Shown: positions 36,257 through 44,004 of the stretch, in pieces
How the letters are laid out: each line of letters starts with the position of its first letter
Numbering within the stretch: the first letter of the stretch is position 1
Assembly: GCA_019638235.1 (NCBI GenBank)
Contig: JAHBUE010000001.1
Coordinates: 2,218,492 to 2,282,491 of the forward strand
Direction: 5' to 3'
Length of the DNA: 64,000 nucleotides
Source: Cyclobacteriaceae bacterium
Lineage (GTDB): Bacteria; Bacteroidota; Bacteroidia; Cytophagales; Cyclobacteriaceae
The notes under the pieces: model-generated
The model's database searches: none
Told to the model about the DNA's origin: nothing
The model's input: the letters and a program-made list of their open reading frames with translations, nothing else
Made by a program: the position numbers and the translations under genes

Positions 36257-36946
36257 ATGAGAAATCTCATCGTCCTTACCGGTGCAGGCATTAGCGCAGA
36301 AAGTGGCATTCCAACGTTTCGCGATGCAGGTGGTTTGTGGGAAGGCTTTCGTGTGGAAGATGTTGCCTCGCCTGAAGGCTGGGCACGTAACCCGGAGATT
36401 GTTCTTGATTTTTACAACCAACGAAGAAAAAAAGCTCTTGAAGTAAAGCCCAATCGGGGGCACGAAATATTAGCCGGTTTGGAAGAACACTTTAATGTTA
36501 CCGTTGTAACCCAAAACGTTGACAACCTGCACGAACGTGCCGGGTCATCGCATGTTATTCACCTTCACGGCAGTCTGTTTGAATCACGAAGCACATTAGA
36601 TGAGTCTTTGGTTTACCCGATTGCGGGCTGGGAGTTGAACAAGGGCGACTTGTGTGAGAAAGGCTCGCAGTTACGCCCGAACATTGTCTGGTTTGGTGAA
36701 TTAGTGCCGATGATGGAAACGGCCGTTCGATATGCTGCCGGTGCTGACCTCTTTTTGGTGGTGGGCACTTCGTTGGTGGTGTATCCCGCTGCCGGACTTA
36801 TCAATTATGTAGGATATGATGTTCCTAAATTTTTGGTTGACCCTAACATTCCCGACCTTTCGTTTACAGGACACGTTGAGGTTGTGCAGGATAAGGCCGG
36901 AGCCGGATTGGAAAAATTGAAACCACGTTTACTTGAACTCGCATAA
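36257..36946 (+). CDS. cobB: Sir2-family NAD-dependent protein deacylase
   Basis: 229 residues. NAD-binding motif VLTGAGISAESGIPTFRDAG, TQNVDNLHERAG, catalytic His in VIHLHGSLFESR, and VVGTSLVVYPAAG are intact. The zinc-binding Cys tetrad normally found between HGS and the RPxxVWFGE motif is missing: that stretch holds only one Cys (GDLCEKGSQLRPNIVWFGE). It removes acetyl or other acyl groups from lysines using NAD. The stop codon is one base before the coaX start, so the two genes are coupled. Confidence 0.93.
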   Translation: MRNLIVLTGAGISAESGIPTFRDAGGLWEGFRVEDVASPEGWARNPEIVLDFYNQRRKKALEVKPNRGHEILAGLEEHFNVTVVTQNVDNLHERAGSSHVIHLHGSLFESRSTLDESLVYPIAGWELNKGDLCEKGSQLRPNIVWFGELVPMMETAVRYAAGADLFLVVGTSLVVYPAAGLINYVGYDVPKFLVDPNIPDLSFTGHVEVVQDKAGAGLEKLKPRLLELA

Positions 36947-36947
36947 T

Positions 36948-37712
36948 ATGGTATTGGTACTCGACATCGGTAATTCAGACATCACCATTGGATTATTTAA
37001 CCGCGAAGAGTTGCGCCACACATGGCGAATCCCTTCAACAGCACAACGACCCGAATTGTTTTATGGAATAAAATTCCGCGATTATTTTCAGGAAGCCGGG
37101 CTGCCCATAACAGCCGTTGAAAAGATTGTGTTGAGTAGCGTGGTTCCGAATCTTACAGGAACAATTATTAACGTTACGGTTTCGCTGTTTAAAAAGAACC
37201 CGATTGTGTTGGGGCCTGAGGTTTACCCGAAGTTGCCGATTGAAGTGTTGAACCCTTATGAAATCGGTTCCGACCTCGTAGCCAATGCTGTTTCTGCTCA
37301 TAGTCTTTTCAACAAGACCTGTATTATTGTCGATTTTGGAACAGCACTTACGTTTACAACTATTTCGGGTGAAGGGAAAATGTTGGGTGTGGCCATTGCA
37401 CCAGGATTGAAAACCGCTATCAGGGCGTTATCGCAAAACACGGCAAAGCTTTTTGATGTTCCGCTTGAACAACCCGAAACCGCACTTGGCAAAAACACAG
37501 TGCAAGCCATACAAGCAGGAATTTTATTGGGCTATGAGGGATTGGTAAAATCCATGTTGGAACGGATAAAAATTGAATTGAACGACCCTGAAATCTCTAC
37601 CGTAGCAACGGGTGGGCTTTCGTCTATAATCACTCCTTCAAGCGGAACATTTACGCGCGTTGAACCAAACCTTACATTAAACGGACTTCGTTTGGTAGCG
37701 GAGTGTGTTTGA
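36948..37712 (+). CDS. coaX: Type III pantothenate kinase
   Basis: 254 residues from ATG 36948 (MVLVLDIGNSDITIGLF). Phosphorylates pantothenate, the first step of coenzyme A synthesis. ASKHA-fold motifs: the N-terminal DIGNSDITIG phosphate loop, IVDFGTALTFTTISGEGKML, the GVAIAPGLKTAIRALSQNTA segment, and VATGG near the end. The frame extends back to a TTG at 36933 inside cobB, but the DIGN motif position favours 36948. Confidence 0.95.
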   Translation: MVLVLDIGNSDITIGLFNREELRHTWRIPSTAQRPELFYGIKFRDYFQEAGLPITAVEKIVLSSVVPNLTGTIINVTVSLFKKNPIVLGPEVYPKLPIEVLNPYEIGSDLVANAVSAHSLFNKTCIIVDFGTALTFTTISGEGKMLGVAIAPGLKTAIRALSQNTAKLFDVPLEQPETALGKNTVQAIQAGILLGYEGLVKSMLERIKIELNDPEISTVATGGLSSIITPSSGTFTRVEPNLTLNGLRLVAECV

Positions 37713-37715
37713 TAT

Positions 37716-38246
37716 TTATTGAGCAGCCAGGTCTTGTAACATCTTCCGGTACTTTTCAGTATCGTAGTTAGTCGTTCCGATTTTTTGATGCACTATTTTT
37801 CCTTCTTTGCTGATGATGAATGTTGTTGGAATGGTTGGCACATTGAGTTGCGCTGACAGGCCGCCCGAAGGCATCACAACCGGAAAAGTAAAATTATTCT
37901 TTTCAATATAGTTTCTGATTTTAGGTTCCTCGCCATCTTTATCCAGCGCAAGCATTACAAACACAATATCTTCCGACTGCGTTTTTTCATATAGCTTTTG
38001 AATACTAGGCATTTCTACACGGCAGGGGCCGCACCAGGTTGCCCACAGGTTCAGGAAAATAACCTTGTCCTTATAGGTGGTAAAATCTACCCTGTTTCCT
38101 TCAAGGCCTTTTACCGTAAAGGAGTAGTTGAAGGCTTTATCCTTCATATCCGCATCCGATTTTCTATTGAAGCCGGTTATGTAAAAAACAACAAGGACTG
38201 TTAACGCAACAATGGGTAATACCTGTTTAATTGACTTCATTTTCAA
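37716..38246 (-). CDS. TlpA-like membrane-anchored thioredoxin
   Basis: 176 residues. One N-terminal membrane helix (VLPIVALTVLVVFYITGF) then a periplasmic thioredoxin fold with FLNLWATWCGPCRVEMPSI (CGPC active site) and the cis-Pro motif VPTIPTTFIISKEGKIV. Likely a periplasmic disulfide reductase, for example for cytochrome c maturation or oxidative protection. It converges with coaX, 3 bp apart. Confidence 0.9.
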   Translation of the reverse strand: MKMKSIKQVLPIVALTVLVVFYITGFNRKSDADMKDKAFNYSFTVKGLEGNRVDFTTYKDKVIFLNLWATWCGPCRVEMPSIQKLYEKTQSEDIVFVMLALDKDGEEPKIRNYIEKNNFTFPVVMPSGGLSAQLNVPTIPTTFIISKEGKIVHQKIGTTNYDTEKYRKMLQDLAAQ

Positions 38247-38325
38247 TAATTTGGCCCGGTAATTGACTTTATAATTTGGTTTACAGAGATTTTAACTAAT
38301 TTCGAAGATAACAAGTTCAACAGTA

Positions 38326-40113
38326 ATGGCAAAAATGCAACTTATCAGGATTCTTATTCTTGCTATGCTTCCGGTAATGGCAAGCGCCCAAAAAATAAAA
38401 TACAAGGAAGTATTTGGTTTGCTGAGTACAAAGCAGTACGAATTGGCAGAACCGTTTTTGCGCAAGTACATTGTGGAAAACGGAAGTAAGGCAGAAGCGA
38501 GTTCCTATTTGTTTATGGGCATCATCTATCAGGAAAAAGCGGATAAGGGTGATGTGCTGAAGAATACAGAAACTTCAATTATGTATGCCGATTCCGCACT
38601 TTATTTTCTGGACCTGGCCTATAAGAATATCAATGATAAAGAGTTTCGTGGAAGCAGCAAGGAATACTATGCCATGTATAATAAGCGTGATTTGCGCACG
38701 GGCGAGTATGGCGCCAAGTTGTCGGATGTGCAGTTTGATATTGATAAGCGGATTACTTCTTTAAAAGAGCGGAAGGATGTAGTGGTACGAACAAAGCGTT
38801 ACTTTTCGCAGGCTGAAGACCTGTACAAACGCTCACACGAACTTTATATGGCGCTTCATAAGGCATTTGCCGGAGAACGTGAGTTGTATTTCCGGGCAGA
38901 TGAAGGAATACTGAATAAATTAACGTTTTTATCTGTACGATTTGATTCGTGCGCCAAAGCGTTTGAGAATTATAAAATCAGTGCGGGTAACCTGGGAATG
39001 AAAGGATATAACCAAACCTGGAAACCTGTTGAGATAAAAAACTTTAAGCAGGATGGTGTAACCCCTGCAGATTTCTACAGCAACGACCTCCAGGTTTGGG
39101 ATTACAAAAAATTTGCTGACGAGGCTATTCTCACCATTAATAATGAGATAAAACCCCTCCAGGAGAACTTAGTTAAATACGATATCGAGATTAATAAGCT
39201 TCGAGAAAAACTTAAAACGGATTCGGTATCGGTTAAGAACGACCTGACAAAACTTATTGATAATTTGTTAGGTGAAAAACTGAAGAAGTTTGATCCGACT
39301 CCTATGCCTATGAATGTAATGGCCGTTAAAGTTGCCGATCTTGAATATAAATCGACTCTGATAGAACATGAAAAGGGCGGAGTAATACATGATGTATTTG
39401 AACGGTTGCAACAAACCGAACTGGAGTTGAAAGCGCTTCGTAAACTTGACAGCCTCACTTCGCGATTAATGACAATTAATATTGATGAGGAGTCAATAAA
39501 CTACAAGCACTTTATCAGCAATACCTATAACAACGTGGTAATTCTTAAAACCTTTATAAAGGCGGAGAAGGAGTATGCAGATCGCGAAAAGCGCATAAAG
39601 GAAACTGAACTACAGAACCGTAAAAGTGCGTTGAACTGGTTGCTTGTGGGCAGCGACTCTGTTCCGGCTTCTTTTGAGATTTCGTCTGACCGGTTTACAA
39701 CCCTTGCCGCTGAAAAGGAGAAGTATGTTGCCGGGTTGGATGCTAAGGACTCGCTTGCGTTGACAGGTTATTTCTATACGATCACACCTTCACGAGTTCC
39801 CGATGTTCGTGTGCCTTTCCAGGTAGATAAATCATGGGCAAAGGCTTCCGAACTGGGTACTATAAAGGGTATTGCTGCAAGTGATGAAGGAGAACATATC
39901 TATTTTGTACTTGTATTTCAGTCAGAAGCTGTTACCGGAAAATATAAAGCCTCGCTGGCAAAAATCTATCGCTCCGATGGCTTGTCGTGGAGCCATAATT
40001 TCAGCTTTGATTTTGAACCGGAGCAATTAGAATACAGGCAGGATACCGGTGAGTTGATGATAAAATCAACCAATAATACTGTAACAATAGATAAATCCGG
40101 AAAGATGAAGTAG
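38326..40113 (+). CDS. Secreted protein of unknown function with long helical segments
   Basis: 595 residues with a signal peptide ending VMASAQ. The first 150 residues look TPR-like (EPFLRKYIVENG and ASSYLFMGIIYQEKA). The middle is helical and charged, with coiled-coil character around residues 270-430 (PLQENLVKYDIEINKLREKL), and the C-terminal 150 residues appear beta-rich. No catalytic motif is recognised. The layout recalls periplasmic scaffold proteins of Bacteroidota, but no function should be inferred. Confidence 0.75.
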   Translation: MAKMQLIRILILAMLPVMASAQKIKYKEVFGLLSTKQYELAEPFLRKYIVENGSKAEASSYLFMGIIYQEKADKGDVLKNTETSIMYADSALYFLDLAYKNINDKEFRGSSKEYYAMYNKRDLRTGEYGAKLSDVQFDIDKRITSLKERKDVVVRTKRYFSQAEDLYKRSHELYMALHKAFAGERELYFRADEGILNKLTFLSVRFDSCAKAFENYKISAGNLGMKGYNQTWKPVEIKNFKQDGVTPADFYSNDLQVWDYKKFADEAILTINNEIKPLQENLVKYDIEINKLREKLKTDSVSVKNDLTKLIDNLLGEKLKKFDPTPMPMNVMAVKVADLEYKSTLIEHEKGGVIHDVFERLQQTELELKALRKLDSLTSRLMTINIDEESINYKHFISNTYNNVVILKTFIKAEKEYADREKRIKETELQNRKSALNWLLVGSDSVPASFEISSDRFTTLAAEKEKYVAGLDAKDSLALTGYFYTITPSRVPDVRVPFQVDKSWAKASELGTIKGIAASDEGEHIYFVLVFQSEAVTGKYKASLAKIYRSDGLSWSHNFSFDFEPEQLEYRQDTGELMIKSTNNTVTIDKSGKMK

Positions 40114-40123
40114 TCCTGATAGA

Positions 40124-40573
40124 TCAGGCGTCAACTAATTTCTGCCAATCCTGAAAACGCATTTCTATACGGGCTGCCATCATATCATAGTTTTCCCAAC
40201 TATCAGCAACATGGTAGATTGACGGCAATTTTTTTACCAGCAGTTCATCGTAATCTCTGCGATACAACCCGCCCCCATAGTAGTAATAGGTAAACATGTT
40301 GCCCTGGCGGTTAAAGAGTTCATAGCCTAAATAGCCATCCCATATTTCACTGAGAATGGTGCATGAAATTTCGCGCCTTTTAAAGCGAAAAATCTGAATG
40401 GAGGCTTCTTCTTCAAAAAAATCGGAGTAGAGTCCTTTATCTATAACCCAACCGAGGTACATACCAATATGCACATAGGCTTGCTCGATGGGTAATGAAT
40501 CGGGAAAATTTCCGAGAAAATGCGACTTGGCATTGTCGTAAATGGTTTTTTGAATTTCAGCTTTGCGTTCCAT
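40124..40573 (-). CDS. Small conserved cytoplasmic protein, unknown function
   Basis: 149 residues. The segment IEQAYVHIGMYLGWVIDKGLYS and the Tyr-rich NMFTYYYYGGGLYRRDYDEL, ending SWENYDMMAARIEMRFQDW, match a family seen as small stand-alone proteins (domain-of-unknown-function type), sometimes among immunity-like proteins. No signal peptide or membrane helix. It converges with the gene at 38326-40113. Function unknown. Confidence 0.7.
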   Translation of the reverse strand: MERKAEIQKTIYDNAKSHFLGNFPDSLPIEQAYVHIGMYLGWVIDKGLYSDFFEEEASIQIFRFKRREISCTILSEIWDGYLGYELFNRQGNMFTYYYYGGGLYRRDYDELLVKKLPSIYHVADSWENYDMMAARIEMRFQDWQKLVDA

Positions 40574-40660
40574 ACTACAATGTTAATGAAATTTGTGAAT
40601 ACACGGATAAACCGGCTATACTAATGCAGTGCAGGTGTTACGCATGTAAGATTGTACGCT

Positions 40661-41365
40661 TTAAGAATTAACCAGGTTGAGAACCGTACAGGCAAAAAGC
40701 CCGGCTGTTTCGGTTCTTAAACGATTCTTCCCGAGGCTAACCTTCAGGAAATCAAATTGTTGAGAATATTCCAGTTCAGACGGGGAAAAATCACCTTCCG
40801 GCCCCACCAACACGATGTAGTTATGCCCTTTTCCGACTTTTCTAACCAAATGATCGGGGTTTGAAGCGTCAACATGAGCTATGAAACGCTGCGTATTTCC
40901 CGGTAAGGATTTAAAAAACTCCTGAAGGGGAACTAATTCACTCAATACCGGAAGCGTTGCCCGTTGCGATTGTTTCATGGCGCTTAGCGCAACCTTTTTT
41001 AAGCGTTCCGTTTTCAACCAGGGGCGTTCGGTGTTTTCGCAGTGTATGAAGGTAATAGCATCAATACCTACCTCCACGCATTTTTCCACCATCCATTCAA
41101 GCCGGTCGGGATTTTTGGTAGGAGAGATGGCTAAGTGAATGTTGAAGTCGTGAACAGGCTCAGGGTATTTCCGGTTAACAAGAAATGTACACCGTTTCGG
41201 GTTAGCCTCTTTAATGGTTGCTTCGTAGTAATACCCTTTGCCGTCAGTCAATAAAAAAGGTTCTCCGCTTTTTTTGCGCAGAACCTTTATGCAATGTTTG
41301 GATTCTTCTTCGCCTAAGTAATCAATACCGGTAGCGAGATTGGGCTGATAAAACAACTGCTCCAT
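40661..41365 (-). CDS. rsmE: 16S rRNA m3U1498 methyltransferase
   Basis: 234-residue SPOUT methyltransferase. The SAM-binding trefoil knot is visible as YIVLVGPEGDFSPSELE and VSLGKNRLRTETAGLFA, with the N-terminal PUA-like domain (SKHCIKVLRKKSGEPFLLTD) and ISPTKNPDRLEWMVEKCVEV between. Methylates U1498 of 16S rRNA in the decoding region of the 30S subunit. 15 bp downstream of the acyl-CoA-binding protein gene on the same strand. Confidence 0.95.
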   Translation of the reverse strand: MEQLFYQPNLATGIDYLGEEESKHCIKVLRKKSGEPFLLTDGKGYYYEATIKEANPKRCTFLVNRKYPEPVHDFNIHLAISPTKNPDRLEWMVEKCVEVGIDAITFIHCENTERPWLKTERLKKVALSAMKQSQRATLPVLSELVPLQEFFKSLPGNTQRFIAHVDASNPDHLVRKVGKGHNYIVLVGPEGDFSPSELEYSQQFDFLKVSLGKNRLRTETAGLFACTVLNLVNS

Positions 41366-41380
41366 TTGTTGGGGAGCGTT

Positions 41381-41644
41381 TTATTTATACTGTTCATAAA
41401 GATTATCCATAAAACCGATGTACTCGTTCATGGCATCTGTTTTGGATTTTCCCTTTTGTTCGGCCCAGGCATCGTATTTGGCTATGGCTTTAAAATCGAA
41501 GCCACCTGGCCTTTCACCGGTTACATCGCCTTCGCTGGCCTGTTTGAACAGCGCGTAAAGCCGAAGCAACTCTTCATTGGAAGGCCGCTTAGTCAGTTCT
41601 TTGGAACGTGCCACGGCCGCATCAAATTGCTGTTGAATGTCCAT
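41381..41644 (-). CDS. Acyl-CoA-binding protein (ACBP)
   Basis: 87 residues, the full size of the eukaryotic-type four-helix ACBP. Ligand residues are seen in EELLRLYALFKQASEGDV (Tyr and Lys), FKAIAKYDAWAEQKGKS (Lys and Trp) and AMNEYIGFMDNLYEQYK (Tyr). It binds long-chain acyl-CoA in the cytoplasm and may buffer or deliver it. ACBPs are patchy in bacteria, and here the gene is tightly placed between citrate synthase (9 bp) and rsmE (15 bp), suggesting one operon gltA-acbp-rsmE. Confidence 0.93.
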   Translation of the reverse strand: MDIQQQFDAAVARSKELTKRPSNEELLRLYALFKQASEGDVTGERPGGFDFKAIAKYDAWAEQKGKSKTDAMNEYIGFMDNLYEQYK

Positions 41645-41653
41645 GCTGTTATC

Positions 41654-42940
41654 TTATCGCTTATTCACGTCCACATAAGGCCGGGCTACATTGCCGGTGT
41701 AAATCTGGCGCGGGCGACCAATAGGTTCATTGTTTTTACGCAATTCAAGCCATTGAGCAATCCAGCCGGGCAGCCGGCCCATAGCGAACATTACGGTAAA
41801 CATATCAACCGGAATGCCCAGCGCACGGTAGATGATACCGGAGTAGAAATCTACGTTAGGGTATAGCTTACGTTCAACAAAATACGGGTCTTTAAGAGCA
41901 ATCTCTTCCAGTTGCTTGGCAATGTCAAGCACGGGATCGTTAACACCTAATTTACCCAATACATCATCGGCAGCTTTTTTGATAATCTTTGCTCTTGGGT
42001 CAAAATTCTTGTAAACCCTATGGCCGAAGCCCATCAGGCGAAACGGGTCGTTTTTATCTTTAGCCTTTGCTATCCATTTGTCAATGTTTCCGCCATCGTT
42101 GCGGATGCTCTCCAGCATTACAATCACTTCCTGGTTAGCACCTCCATGCAGTGGTCCCCATAGTGCGTTGATGCCTGATGAAATAGCGGAGTAGATGCTT
42201 GCCCTTGATGAACCAACAATGCGAACCGTTGAAGTTGAGCAGTTTTGCTCATGGTCGGCATGGAGGATAAAGAGTTTGTCTAATGCATTTGCCACAACCG
42301 GGTCAACTTCAAACTCTTCGCCTGGTAAGGCAAACATCATTTTAAGGAACCGGCTGCAATAATCAAGATTATTGCTGGGGTAATTAACGGGATGCCCTAC
42401 GGCATTTTTGTAGGCCCAGGCTGCAAAGGTTGGCATTTTACCTAACGACCGGATAATGCTCAGGTACACGCCATCAGCCGGGCGATTTGGGTTTAAGGAT
42501 TCGGGATAAAAAGCGGTTTGCGAACAAAACAGAGAAGACAGCACGCCCATTGGGTGCGAAGTTGACGGAAAGCCGTCTAATATCTTCTTGATGTCTTCAT
42601 GCACAAGTGTGCGCTTGGTAATATCATCGTTCCATTTTTCAAATTCTGCCTTGGTGGGTAGCTCACCGAAAATCAACAGGTAGGCTACTTCAAGGAAATT
42701 GGATTTTTCGGCAAGTTCTTCAATGGCATAGCCCCGGTAATGCAACACGCCTTTTTCTCCGTCAAGGAAGGTAATGGCGCTTTTCGTGGCCCCGGTGTTT
42801 TTGTAGCCAACGTCCAGGGTTACGTACCCCGTTTTATCGCGAAGGTCGCTGATATCAATGGCTAATTCGTTCTCAGTTCCTTCAATTACCGGGAAGGTAT
42901 ATGACTTGCCGTCAAGGATTAATTCTGCTGTTTTAGACAT
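41654..42940 (-). CDS. gltA: Citrate synthase
   Basis: 428 residues, type II (Gram-negative, hexameric) length. Condenses oxaloacetate and acetyl-CoA. Active-site residues are in LHADHEQNCSTSTVRIVGSS, ISSGINALWGPLHGGANQEV, MGFGHRVYKNFDPRA (His) and PNVDFYSGIIYRALGIP (Asp), with RPRQIYTGN near the end. With the aconitase at 6346-8943 it provides the first two steps of the TCA cycle. Confidence 0.97.
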   Translation of the reverse strand: MSKTAELILDGKSYTFPVIEGTENELAIDISDLRDKTGYVTLDVGYKNTGATKSAITFLDGEKGVLHYRGYAIEELAEKSNFLEVAYLLIFGELPTKAEFEKWNDDITKRTLVHEDIKKILDGFPSTSHPMGVLSSLFCSQTAFYPESLNPNRPADGVYLSIIRSLGKMPTFAAWAYKNAVGHPVNYPSNNLDYCSRFLKMMFALPGEEFEVDPVVANALDKLFILHADHEQNCSTSTVRIVGSSRASIYSAISSGINALWGPLHGGANQEVIVMLESIRNDGGNIDKWIAKAKDKNDPFRLMGFGHRVYKNFDPRAKIIKKAADDVLGKLGVNDPVLDIAKQLEEIALKDPYFVERKLYPNVDFYSGIIYRALGIPVDMFTVMFAMGRLPGWIAQWLELRKNNEPIGRPRQIYTGNVARPYVDVNKR

Positions 42941-43030
42941 AGGAAAGCGTTGCGTTTAAATGCTCATTTTGAAGCCTAAATATAGTGTGTTGGGGTGGTT
43001 CTATGAAGCACCCCGGAATATTTATAGCGG

Positions 43031-43849
43031 TTAATTATTGCCTAAAATCAACGGCATACCGTCTTTTCCGCTACCCACAACAACAATTTTCGAGTTGGGC
43101 GATTTGGCAAGCTCAAGGGTGGCTTCAATACCGCGCATTTTTAACAATTTATCGGTTAAGCTGTTGTTGATAATGTTGTTTGCACGGGCTTCCCCTTCAG
43201 CCTGTATGCGCTTGCGTTCGGCTTCGCTCTTTTCCTTATCTAACCTAAACTGGTAGGCGAGGGCCTCCTGTTCCTGTTGCAGCTTGTTCTGAATGGCTAC
43301 TTTGATTTGTTCGGGCAGTTGAATGGATTTGATAAGCAGGGCAACCATAGTAACGTTGTTCTGCCCCAGAATTTTTTCCGATTCTACCTTGATGGTTGCC
43401 TCTACTTCGGCACGTTTGGTAGAGTAAATCTCTTCTGCGGAGTAGCGCCCCATAATCTGCCTCACCACAGAACGCATTTCGGGGATAACCAAAACACCCA
43501 CATACCCACGATTGAACTTTTCGTGGATATACCCGATTTTTTCCGGTTCGGGATGAAAACGTACCGAAACCTCTACGTGGATGGACAGACCGTTCCGGTC
43601 GAGCACGTCCATATTTTCATCGGCTGAAGTTTCGCGCACAGCATAAATGTACACTTCATTCCAGGGGGCTTTCATGTGGAAGCCGGGCTGTACAATGTGA
43701 TCTTTATCAAGGCCGTCCCCGAATTTGTAAAAGATTACAGCGCGCTCATCGGCCTGCACGGTAAAAAACAGGCTGGATGAAATACCCAGGACAACAAACA
43801 AGGCGATAACGCCAAGGATAATGAAGGGTAGTAGTTTTCGATTGTTCAT
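43031..43849 (-). CDS. Prohibitin-like SPFH-domain membrane protein
   Basis: 272 residues. N-terminal membrane helix (LPFIILGVIALFVVLGISSS) followed by an SPFH/band 7 domain (VQADERAVIFYKFG, VSVRFHPEPEKIGYIHEKFN) and a helical segment (QNKLQQEQEALAYQFRLDKE). Such proteins form membrane rings or scaffolds, often with FtsH or lipid domains; the exact partner is unknown. Upstream of it lies the divergent sensor kinase. Confidence 0.87.
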   Translation of the reverse strand: MNNRKLLPFIILGVIALFVVLGISSSLFFTVQADERAVIFYKFGDGLDKDHIVQPGFHMKAPWNEVYIYAVRETSADENMDVLDRNGLSIHVEVSVRFHPEPEKIGYIHEKFNRGYVGVLVIPEMRSVVRQIMGRYSAEEIYSTKRAEVEATIKVESEKILGQNNVTMVALLIKSIQLPEQIKVAIQNKLQQEQEALAYQFRLDKEKSEAERKRIQAEGEARANNIINNSLTDKLLKMRGIEATLELAKSPNSKIVVVGSGKDGMPLILGNN

Positions 43850-44004
43850 AATGTATAGTTTTAATGTGGTTTAATATTCAGCTTTAAGCTTAGTCGTAAA
43901 AACCCGAAAGATAGTCTGAATTTCAGGAATTGACAGATTAATTATCTTTTGCAATTCAGCAGAATTTAGTTTACTATTACTTTTAGGTATTACTTTATAA
44001 GTAT

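Noticed and set aside
40115..40128. Hairpin CCTGATAGATCAGG between convergent genes
   Set aside because: Short stem and no T tract, so not supported as a terminator.
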